In this document: positions 1-5,360 of the stretch, in pieces
Numbering within the stretch: position 1 is the first letter of the stretch
How the letters are laid out: every line of letters starts with the position of its first letter
Assembly (NCBI GenBank): GCA_026415535.1
Contig: JAOAGX010000047.1
Coordinates: forward strand, 1-5,379
Direction: 5' to 3'
Length of the DNA: 5,379 nucleotides
Origin: Armatimonadota bacterium
GTDB lineage: Bacteria > Armatimonadota > UBA5829
Translations under genes and position numbers: made by a program
Notes under the pieces: model-generated
The model's database searches: none
What the model saw: only the letters and a program-made list of their open reading frames with translations
What the model was told of the DNA's origin: nothing

Positions 1-89
1 CTGCCGTACCGTTCGCTGTAGCCGACTTCTACCTCTCCTGGCACGACCTTACCGACGAAGAGATTGCCCCTTTTCTCAATAATCCGTGA
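1..89 (+). CDS. 3' end of an unidentified protein-coding gene (partial)
   Basis: Reading from base 3, 28 sense codons run to a TGA at 87-89 and encode AVPFAVADFYLSWHDLTDEE followed by IAPFLNNP. The mix of hydrophobic and acidic residues and the C/G-rich third positions look protein-like, and the stop is followed at once by a stem-loop, as expected at a gene end. I do not recognise the family. The call is weak because it is short and the opposite strand is also open here: the complement of 1-89 reads through without a stop and also looks protein-like, but it has no ATG start and is preceded by an in-frame TGA. I prefer the plus strand on the stop-plus-hairpin arrangement. Confidence 0.42.
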   Translation, partial: AVPFAVADFYLSWHDLTDEEIAPFLNNP

Positions 90-126
90 TGCTCAGCTCT
101 GCAAGACCTATTGTCTTGCTGAGCAT
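89..126 (+). terminator. stem-loop over the upstream stop codon, possible terminator
   Basis: ATGCTCA (89-95) pairs with TGAGCAT (120-126), and inside it GCAAGAC (101-107) pairs with GTCTTGC (113-119) around the 5-base loop CTATT. GCTCT (96-100) is left as a one-sided bulge. That is 14 base pairs in two stacked stems starting on the last base of the TGA. There is no run of T after it, so it is not a classical Rho-independent terminator. It could be a weak terminator, an mRNA 3'-end stabiliser or a processing site. Confidence 0.45.
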
Positions 127-127
127 A

Positions 128-144
128 TTAACTGTTGTTAACAA
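128..144. repeat. nested short palindromes, possible operator
   Basis: TTGTTAACAA (135-144) is a perfect 10-bp palindrome. It overlaps a second inverted repeat, TTAAC (128-132) and GTTAA (137-141) with a 4-base spacer. Such symmetry is typical of dimeric regulator sites, but the region is AT-rich and chance is possible. It lies about 130 bp upstream of the glycosyltransferase start. No regulator can be named. Confidence 0.25.
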
Positions 145-183
145 GCATTCCCCCAACCAGCTCCTAATAGGATAATCCCTGTT

Positions 184-203
184 CTTTCGCCCCACTGCGA
201 AAG
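184..203. repeat. perfect 7-bp inverted repeat in the glycosyltransferase leader
   Basis: CTTTCGC (184-190) and GCGAAAG (197-203) are exact complements separated by CCCACT. The element sits just upstream of TAGAAT (208-213), which could be a -10 hexamer, although the hexamer 17 bp further upstream (TTTCGC) is a poor -35. Depending on the true start of transcription, the repeat could be an operator over the promoter or a leader hairpin. Apart from this and the repeats at 89-144, I see nothing functional between 90 and 259. Confidence 0.3.
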
Positions 204-270
204 TGTCTAGAATAGGGTTTGCTTTTCACACGTGGTACGGTGATAACATGGGCCTGGCTGGAGATCGGAT

Positions 271-2376
271 ATGGACAGGCGTATTCTGCTATTGTTACTA
301 GTCGGGCTAGTCGGGCTTACGTTTGCTGTATACTATCGAGCGCTTGGCTGCGATTTTATAAACACCGACGATCCTGCGTATGTAACAAGAAACGCCCATG
401 TTCGAAACGGTCTGACCTTGAGAAGCGTAAAGTGGGCATTCACTACGACAAGCAATGCCAACTGGCATCCTTTGACATGGATCTCACACCAAATCGATAG
501 CTCTATTTTTGGACTTAAGCCATGGGGACATCATTTGACTGCGGTTGTCATACACGCAGCAAATGTCGCACTCTTGTTACTGGCGCTTCTGGCTCTAAAG
601 CCACCATCGCTATCCAAACCCAGCGAAATACAGACAACAGGCTGGATCTGGCGATGCGCATTCGTAGCAGCGCTCTTTGCAACACATCCGCTGCACGCTG
701 AATCGGTCGCATGGGTTGCCGAGCGTAAGAACGTGCTGAGCACCCTATTTTGGCTTTTCACAATGCTTGCCTATGCGCGGTACGTGAAAAGACCGTCGGT
801 AGGCCGTTACGCACTCGTAGCACTGTCTCTTGCTTTGGGATTGATGGCAAAGCCTATGCTTGTAAGCCTGCCCATCATCCTACTTATTTTGGACTATTGG
901 CCACTCGGTCGGATGACTCTAACCACAGCGAGCCACGAACTAAAGAGCAGTAGAAAGAGGCCGGTTCAGGCATCGCTTCAGAAACCGTTTCGCGTGTTGC
1001 TAATAGAAAAAACACCGTTGTTCGCGCTGGCAGCAGCCTCGTGCGTCGTCACTTTCGTTGTCCAACGAAGCGGCGGGGCAATGACGCTTTCCGAACAATA
1101 CAGTTTGGGCATCCGAGCAGCAAACGCGATCGTGTCGTACTTGACCTACATCAGCAAGACGTTACTACCAACAAAGCTGTCTATTTTCTATCCACATCCC
1201 GGCAATACGTTGCCTACCTCGGCAGTCACAATATGCGGTATTCTGTTGGTCGCGATCATATGCTCCGCGATCCTCTGCGCAAAAAAGCATCCTTACGTAA
1301 CTGTGGGATGGCTTTGGTATCTCGTAACGCTCATTCCGGTCATAGGACTAGTTCAGGTCGGTAGGCAGGCGATGGCAGATAGATACGCCTACATTCCAGT
1401 TATCGGCCTGTTCATCATTGCTGCTTGGAGCATTCCGGACTTGCTTGCACTCGCAATAAAGCCAGCTCGTTTGAGAACCGCTGCGATTTTAGTCGGAGCA
1501 TCCGCAGCTATTTTAGCAAACGCGATGATCACCTGGTCGAACCTTACTTATTGGCGCAATGGGGTAGAGGTTTATAAACACGCCCTAAGATCGACTAACG
1601 GGCATTACGGCGTCTACTATCTTCTTGCCGATGCGTTTTTCGAAACAGGCAAGAAAACTGAGGCTGTGCAGCAACTGAACCAAGCCATTAAGGCGAATCC
1701 TCGGTTCGCGGAAGCGTATGTGAGCCTGGGTACTATTGCTGCCAGTGAAGGAAAGTTAGATCGAGCCGCTAGTTTCTATCGAAAGGCACTGCATATGAAC
1801 CCGAACCTGGTTTCGGCACGTACTAATCTTGGGTTGATGTTGCTTCAACAGCACCGAATCCACGAGGCTATCGAGTTATTACGTGAGGCAGTTCGTGTTG
1901 ACCGGCATCCCGCGCAACCGCATTACGTAATGGGCGCTGCTTATGACAAACTAGGTGATATTGAAAAAGCCCTCAAACACTACAAGACTGCGGTTCGAAT
2001 CGACCCAGACCTACCGGATGCTAGGGTCGCACTTGCAACCGCGTTGATTCGACAGGGCGAGCTCGACGCGGCGCAAAATCATCTTCAGGAAGCAGTGTGG
2101 CTGAAGCCAGACATGCCAGAAGCGCATTTCTACTTAGGCTATACGTTTAGAGCTTCAAACGAGCCATTGCTCGCAATCCCGCACTATCGCGCTGCTATTC
2201 GGCTAAAACCTAGCTGGCCACTGCCCTACTTCTGGCTTGCGGAAGCGCTGTATCGAACCGGAAACTACACAGCAGCTTGGCGCGAGCTAAATAGATCAAT
2301 AAAGCTAGGCTACAAACCTGACCCAGAGTTTGTGCAAGCTCTTTCACAAAAAATGTCGGACCCTGGCACACACTAG
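271..2376 (+). CDS. multi-pass GT-C type glycosyltransferase with C-terminal TPR domain (TMTC-like)
   Basis: A 701-residue inner-membrane protein. The N-terminal 430 residues hold about 11-12 hydrophobic segments (near 5-22, 88-108, 155-194, 196-212, 250-264, 283-299, 317-362, 374-392 and 402-421). After the first segment comes the GT-C signature: an acidic pair in FINTDDP (D33, D34), then NWHPLTW (64-70) and HPLHAESVAW (139-148) followed by ERKN (151-154); DRYAYIP (370-376) is also conserved. Residues 445-681 form seven tandem 34-residue TPRs. This architecture matches bacterial relatives of TMTC O-mannosyltransferases, which use a lipid-linked sugar donor and transfer to proteins outside the membrane; donor and acceptor are unknown here. 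The ATG is the only start after an in-frame stop at 244-246 and has GGAG at 260-263, 7 bases upstream. It is probably cotranscribed with corA 10 bp downstream. Family call is secure, activity is inferred. Confidence 0.88.
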   Translation: MDRRILLLLLVGLVGLTFAVYYRALGCDFINTDDPAYVTRNAHVRNGLTLRSVKWAFTTTSNANWHPLTWISHQIDSSIFGLKPWGHHLTAVVIHAANVALLLLALLALKPPSLSKPSEIQTTGWIWRCAFVAALFATHPLHAESVAWVAERKNVLSTLFWLFTMLAYARYVKRPSVGRYALVALSLALGLMAKPMLVSLPIILLILDYWPLGRMTLTTASHELKSSRKRPVQASLQKPFRVLLIEKTPLFALAAASCVVTFVVQRSGGAMTLSEQYSLGIRAANAIVSYLTYISKTLLPTKLSIFYPHPGNTLPTSAVTICGILLVAIICSAILCAKKHPYVTVGWLWYLVTLIPVIGLVQVGRQAMADRYAYIPVIGLFIIAAWSIPDLLALAIKPARLRTAAILVGASAAILANAMITWSNLTYWRNGVEVYKHALRSTNGHYGVYYLLADAFFETGKKTEAVQQLNQAIKANPRFAEAYVSLGTIAASEGKLDRAASFYRKALHMNPNLVSARTNLGLMLLQQHRIHEAIELLREAVRVDRHPAQPHYVMGAAYDKLGDIEKALKHYKTAVRIDPDLPDARVALATALIRQGELDAAQNHLQEAVWLKPDMPEAHFYLGYTFRASNEPLLAIPHYRAAIRLKPSWPLPYFWLAEALYRTGNYTAAWRELNRSIKLGYKPDPEFVQALSQKMSDPGTH

Positions 2377-2380
2377 GTGA
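2375..2380 (+). promoter_or_regulatory. ribosome binding site of corA overlapping the upstream stop codon
   Basis: AGGTGA begins on the second base of the glycosyltransferase TAG stop (2374-2376) and ends 6 bases before the corA ATG at 2387. It fixes the corA start and suggests that ribosomes finishing the first gene reinitiate on the second. Confidence 0.7.
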
Positions 2381-2386
2381 ATTACT

Positions 2387-3358
2387 ATGACGAAGAGCTA
2401 TCTTTTCACGAAACAGGGAGTGCAAGAAAACTTCAATCTAGATGATTGGAACTCTATTGCCGAAAATGAATGCAGACTGCTATGGGTCGATGTTAGGTCG
2501 GCGTCGCCAGAAGAAGTGAACGACCTAGCTAGGCGATTTGGATTTCATCCGGTTGCAGTGCAATCCTGTCTCGATCGTTACCACAGACCGCACCTTTACG
2601 AATTCGCCGACCACTTTTATGTAAACCTCACTGTCGTGGGTCGCAGTCGGCGAAATAACCATGGTCTTAGACCTTCTGAACTCCACCTGTTCGCTGGACG
2701 CGATTTTATAGTTACGATCTCGCTGGAAAAGGACAACGAACCGGTGGACCGAGCGTTAGCCGTTTATCTCGGCGGGTCTAGTGTTTGCAGCCGGGGTCCT
2801 ATGTACGCTGTTTACCTGCTGACACAGGACCTTGTTGAGACCTATTTTCCGCTTGTCGAGTCGCTCGACGACGAGGCCGACAAGCTTGAAAACCGAATGC
2901 TGGACAATGCCGACAAGAAAGCACTTGCACAGCTTTTCGCGCTTAAGCGCCGCGGCTTCGAGCTGCGCAAACTATTGGGTCCTCAGCGCGATATACTGAC
3001 CGAACTCTCAAGGCGCGACTTTTTGTTCATCGAAGGGGAGCACCGTGTCTACTTTCAAGATGTGTACAATCGGATGATTCGCATCTTCGATATGATGGAC
3101 ACTATACGCGAGATATTGAGCGGAAGTCTGGACATATACCTTTCTACCGTGTCGAATCGTCTCAACGAAGTAATGAAGGTCCTCACTGTAGTAGCAACAG
3201 TACTAATGACGCTATCTTTCATAACCGGATTCTACGGTATGAACTTTGTTCACCTACCATGGCTACAGTCGCCGAACGCATTTAGAAATATGTGTGTGTT
3301 TATGACGGTGCTGACTGCCGGCATGCTGTGGTGGTTCCAACGTAAGGGATGGCTGTAA
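2387..3358 (+). CDS. corA: CorA-family divalent metal ion channel
   Basis: A 323-residue protein of normal CorA length. Residues 1 to about 260 form the cytoplasmic funnel, with the acidic alpha-helical stretch LVESLDDEADKLENRML typical of the family and a long helix leading into the membrane. Two transmembrane segments follow near 264-283 and 299-317. The signature YGMNF is at 283-287, with the GMN filter residues at 284-286, and the C-terminus is basic (QRKGWL). CorA pentamers passively import Mg2+, and also Co2+ or Ni2+, gated by intracellular Mg2+. The loop between the two segments (VHLPWLQSPNAF, 288-299) has no acidic residue where well-studied CorA proteins carry an MPEL-type sequence, so exact ion preference is uncertain; a ZntB-like or other CorA-superfamily role cannot be excluded. 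It is the second gene of the pair with the glycosyltransferase, 10 bp downstream. No functional link between the two is evident. Confidence 0.92.
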   Translation: MTKSYLFTKQGVQENFNLDDWNSIAENECRLLWVDVRSASPEEVNDLARRFGFHPVAVQSCLDRYHRPHLYEFADHFYVNLTVVGRSRRNNHGLRPSELHLFAGRDFIVTISLEKDNEPVDRALAVYLGGSSVCSRGPMYAVYLLTQDLVETYFPLVESLDDEADKLENRMLDNADKKALAQLFALKRRGFELRKLLGPQRDILTELSRRDFLFIEGEHRVYFQDVYNRMIRIFDMMDTIREILSGSLDIYLSTVSNRLNEVMKVLTVVATVLMTLSFITGFYGMNFVHLPWLQSPNAFRNMCVFMTVLTAGMLWWFQRKGWL

Positions 3359-3371
3359 AAACTAACAGTTA

Positions 3372-4292
3372 TTACTTCCTAAGATCACGCATATACGTTT
3401 GCCCGATTGAGTCGGCATTCGATGCAAGCCAGTCGCTAAGGCGAGTTGGACATGTGGGGGGACCATTCGACACAAGCAAGTTAGCTGATAGACTTGCAAT
3501 TTCATCGCGAGTGAGAATGACATCGCGCAGAATTAAACCTATTAGCCCGGTTGCAATCAGGGCCAAATTCGGTGGCGCGTGAATAACACGAGTGTGGCTT
3601 CCGACAGTTCGCCGTATCAGCGCGACAAGCTCGTTAAGCGTAAAAACTTCTGGTCCGACAGCGTCCATAACAACGTTCTCGGAACTAGACGCCAACGCGA
3701 CCGCAAGTTTGGCTAGGTCGTCGACGTAAACCGGCTGAAGACTGTAATCTCCGGAGCCTGGAATCGCGAACACCGGAAACCTCCGTAGAAACCAGGCAAT
3801 GTTGTTGATGAGCACACCGCTGTCGCCAAATATTACTGCCGGCCTCAGTATCGCATAGCTAAGTCCGGAGTCTCTAATAACCTCTTCCACCACCGCTTTG
3901 CCACGGTAATACGAAAAAGGCGAGTCGGCAGACGGATTTAAAACACTGATATGAACGATTCGCCTAACCCCAGCCGAGACAGCGGCTTCGACAAGCGCCT
4001 TCGAGTTCTCGATAGCTTTTTCGAAGGTCATTGCGCCACGTTCCAGGCGAATCCAATAGGTATTGAATAGAGTCGATACTCCTTCAAGGCTTTGAGTAAT
4101 CCGGTCGGGTGAGTCGAAGGCGAAGGGCATAGAGCGAACCACGTCGCCCAATCCGGTTGGGCGATCAGGGTGACCCGTGAGGTTGATCACGTTCCTACCG
4201 GAATCGAGTAGGCGTCTAGCTATGTAACGCCCTGTAAACCCACCTACTCCAGTAACGGCGTCGACTTCGTCGCTGCCAAGCTTTGTTGACAT
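3372..4292 (-). CDS. NAD(P)-binding atypical SDR (NmrA/epimerase-like)
   Basis: A 306-residue soluble protein with an N-terminal Rossmann fold. The dinucleotide-binding motif TGVGGFTG (14-21) fits TGxxGxxG of extended and atypical short-chain dehydrogenases. HIS (114-116) ends a central beta strand at the place of the usual active-site Ser. Y128-x3-K132 fits the YxxxK pair. LRPAVIFG (149-156) and QPVYVDDLA (186-194) are typical of the substrate-side half of epimerase-like SDRs. The C-terminal part, LTRDEIASL (260-268) to TRLSDWLASNAD (283-294), resembles a group of uncharacterised NAD(P)H-binding proteins annotated as nucleoside-diphosphate-sugar epimerases or NmrA-like. Substrate unknown; it may be an enzyme or a redox-sensing NmrA-type protein. 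The ATG has only a weak Shine-Dalgarno (CAAG), but the Rossmann strand starts at about residue 9, so little can be missing. It converges on corA with a 13-bp gap and diverges from the MarR gene. Confidence 0.85.
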   Translation of the reverse strand: MSTKLGSDEVDAVTGVGGFTGRYIARRLLDSGRNVINLTGHPDRPTGLGDVVRSMPFAFDSPDRITQSLEGVSTLFNTYWIRLERGAMTFEKAIENSKALVEAAVSAGVRRIVHISVLNPSADSPFSYYRGKAVVEEVIRDSGLSYAILRPAVIFGDSGVLINNIAWFLRRFPVFAIPGSGDYSLQPVYVDDLAKLAVALASSSENVVMDAVGPEVFTLNELVALIRRTVGSHTRVIHAPPNLALIATGLIGLILRDVILTRDEIASLSANLLVSNGPPTCPTRLSDWLASNADSIGQTYMRDLRK

Positions 4293-4316
4293 CTTGCAAA
4301 CTGGTTATTTAGAAAT

Positions 4317-4340
4317 GGGCCGAAAACCTGCCTTTGGCCC
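4317..4340. repeat. GC-rich inverted repeat in the divergent intergenic region
   Basis: GGGCC (4317-4321) and GGCCC (4336-4340) are complementary; on the plus strand the stem extends to 8 pairs through a G-T wobble and two A-T pairs around an 8-base loop. It lies about 25-48 bp upstream of the SDR start, close to where transcription from the minus-strand promoter candidate would begin, so an operator or leader hairpin is possible. No T-run follows on either strand, so it is not a clear terminator. Confidence 0.3.
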
Positions 4341-4341
4341 G

Positions 4342-4369
4342 CATATACAGTAATAAATAAAACTGTCTG
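4342..4369 (-). promoter_or_regulatory. candidate promoter for the SDR gene
   Basis: Read on the minus strand, CAGACA (complement of 4364-4369) stands 16 bp before TATATG (complement of 4342-4347). Each hexamer matches the sigma70 consensus at 4 of 6 positions, and TG immediately precedes the -10. Transcription would begin near 4335, giving a leader of about 43 bases. It is the best candidate in the region but a modest match. Confidence 0.35.
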
Positions 4370-4415
4370 ATGCAGAGCGTAGCCTGAAGCACCTCGCGCC
4401 ATAGGCTGAGGTAGT

Positions 4416-4441
4416 TTGACAAGGACGGTTTGTGGTATAAT
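4416..4441 (+). promoter_or_regulatory. promoter for the MarR-iscU operon, consensus extended -10
   Basis: TTGACA (4416-4421) and TATAAT (4436-4441) are both perfect sigma70 hexamers, and the -10 is preceded by TGG, giving the full extended form TGGTATAAT (4433-4441). The spacer is only 14 bp against the usual 17, so the -35 may contribute little and the extended -10 could act largely alone. Transcription should start near 4448, about 30 bases before the GTG start codon of the MarR gene. A strong but mis-spaced promoter is a common design for activator- or repressor-controlled genes. Confidence 0.6.
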
Positions 4442-4477
4442 AAAGTAGCTTATTGATTAACGTGCTTACGAGTTGAC

Positions 4478-5047
4478 GTGGCTGGAACCGGAACATTCAA
4501 GAATTCACCGGAATATGCTGAGATGATAGCGGATGTTTTTGTTGAGGCAGTTCGCAAAGCGACAACGTCCGCTATGTGCTGTGAATATGGCGAGGAAGAA
4601 ATAACTCCCTCGCTGATGCAATGTATGCAATACGTGTTCCTTCGGGGGCCGTCACCGATGCGCGCAATAGCCTCCGGACTTGACGTTAGTCTCTCTGCTG
4701 TCAGCCAGCTTGTGGACAGGTTGGTTAGAAAAGGCTTAATGACCAGACATGAGAATCAATTCGACAGGAGGTTAGCTGAGGTAGACCTAACAGAAAACGG
4801 TAGGTCTCTAGTGCGCGAAATGCGTAAGCGTAGGCTCGCGTGGTTTGAGTCCATAGCATGCGAGATGCCCGCCGAGAAAAGGCGAGCATTCCTCGAAGGA
4901 ATAGAGAGTTTCGTGAGAATCGCGCTGGCGAAGGAAGGTGACGTTGAACGCGCCTGCGCCCGGTGTGGAATGGAGCATACGCCGCAGTGCGTGATTAATG
5001 AGGTGAAGGCCGAAAAAAGCAAAGGCCGACAGGAGACTGCACAATGA
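4478..5047 (+). CDS. MarR-family regulator with C-terminal Cys/His motif
   Basis: A 189-residue winged-helix protein, slightly longer than typical MarR. The DNA-binding domain spans about 42-115: the helix-turn-helix includes MRAIASGLDVSLSAVSQLVD (61-80) and the wing includes the conserved DRR (96-98) and DLTENG (103-108). Flanking helices (10-30 and 112-150) would form the dimer interface. The C-terminal extension has C160-x2-C163-x3-H167-x3-C171, a plausible four-ligand site for zinc or an Fe-S cluster; C34, C35, C49 and C128 are additional cysteines. The start is GTG at 4478: the in-frame stop at 4454-4456 leaves no alternative upstream, and its Shine-Dalgarno is weak (GAG at 4470-4472). 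M16 at 4523 is a possible internal start. Its stop overlaps the ATG of the Fe-S scaffold gene by 4 bases, so I infer that it controls its own operon in response to iron, Fe-S status or redox. Family is secure, sensing role is inference. Confidence 0.85.
   Translation: MAGTGTFKNSPEYAEMIADVFVEAVRKATTSAMCCEYGEEEITPSLMQCMQYVFLRGPSPMRAIASGLDVSLSAVSQLVDRLVRKGLMTRHENQFDRRLAEVDLTENGRSLVREMRKRRLAWFESIACEMPAEKRRAFLEGIESFVRIALAKEGDVERACARCGMEHTPQCVINEVKAEKSKGRQETAQ
5031..5035 (+). promoter_or_regulatory. ribosome binding site of the Fe-S scaffold gene inside the MarR gene
   Basis: AGGAG lies within the last codons of the MarR gene, 8 bases before the ATG at 5044. With the ATGA stop/start overlap at 5044-5047 it fixes the scaffold start and supports translational coupling of the two proteins. 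Confidence 0.75.
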
Positions 5048-5360
5048 ATCAGGGATACTCAACGAAAGTGATGGAACACTTTGCCAACCCGCGAAACGTG
5101 GGCGAGATACCTGACGCAGATGGAATAGGCAAGGTAGGCAACCCAGTTTGCGGGGATATTATGAACATGTACATCAAGGTCAAGGACAACATTATTACCG
5201 ATGTTAAGTTCAAGACCTTTGGTTGCGGTGCTGCCATTGCAACGTCAAGCATAGCAACTGAGATGATAAAGGGTAAGACAATAGACGAGGCGCTGAAACT
5301 TACAAACGAGGCGGTGGCTGAGGCACTCGGCGGTTTGCCTAAGGTAAAGATGCATTGTTC
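5044..5360 (+). CDS. iscU: IscU/NifU-type Fe-S cluster assembly scaffold (3' truncated)
   Basis: The first 105 codons of an IscU-type scaffold, which assembles Fe-S clusters from cysteine-desulfurase sulfur and passes them to apoproteins. It opens with the typical YSTKVMEHFANPRNVG (5-20). All three cluster-ligand cysteines are present: C36 in NPVCGD, C61 in FGCGAAIA and C105 in KMHCS. The aspartate of the CGD motif (D38), which tunes cluster lability, is kept. The Hsp70-contact motif is LPKVK (98-102) rather than the LPPVK of E. coli IscU, which suggests that a dedicated HscA/HscB pair may not be used. Full-length homologues are about 125-150 residues, so one C-terminal helix is missing. The open frame continues to the window end, but those last codons are adapter, not protein. 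A cysteine desulfurase would be expected nearby. Whether it is a stand-alone IscU or the N-terminal part of a larger NifU cannot be told. Confidence 0.93.

Noticed and set aside
219..500. 93-codon plus-strand frame overlapping the start of the glycosyltransferase gene
   Set aside because: It is out of frame with a strongly recognisable protein that has a good ribosome site, and its own translation has no recognisable family features.
1041..1364. 107-codon plus-strand frame inside the glycosyltransferase gene
   Set aside because: Out-of-frame shadow of a conserved membrane domain, with a basic, non-hydrophobic translation of no known family.
1603..2313. Tandem repeats at DNA level in the 3' part of the glycosyltransferase gene
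   Set aside because: The periodicity is at protein level (34-residue TPRs); the DNA copies have diverged and are not a nucleotide repeat array.
3349..3582. 77-codon plus-strand frame overlapping the corA stop and antisense to the SDR gene
   Set aside because: Lies antisense to the conserved C-terminus of the SDR protein, with no recognisable domain.
4381..4412. Interleaved complementary 5-mers (AGCCT/AGGCT and ACCTC/GAGGT) resembling a pseudoknot
   Set aside because: Short arms within 32 bases can arise by chance, the loop geometry is not standard, and the region lies upstream of both promoter candidates so it may not be transcribed.
4457..4476. Possible MarR operator TTAAC...GTTGA between promoter and GTG start
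   Set aside because: Position is attractive, but only 5 of 10 paired positions are complementary, too weak to annotate without binding data.
4305..4496. 63-codon minus-strand frame across the divergent intergenic region
   Set aside because: It covers both promoter candidates and the MarR start, and its Tyr/Cys/Arg-rich sequence looks like no known protein.
4756..5062. Two minus-strand frames antisense to the MarR gene
   Set aside because: Both are antisense to a clear MarR domain, have no family features and look like shadow frames.
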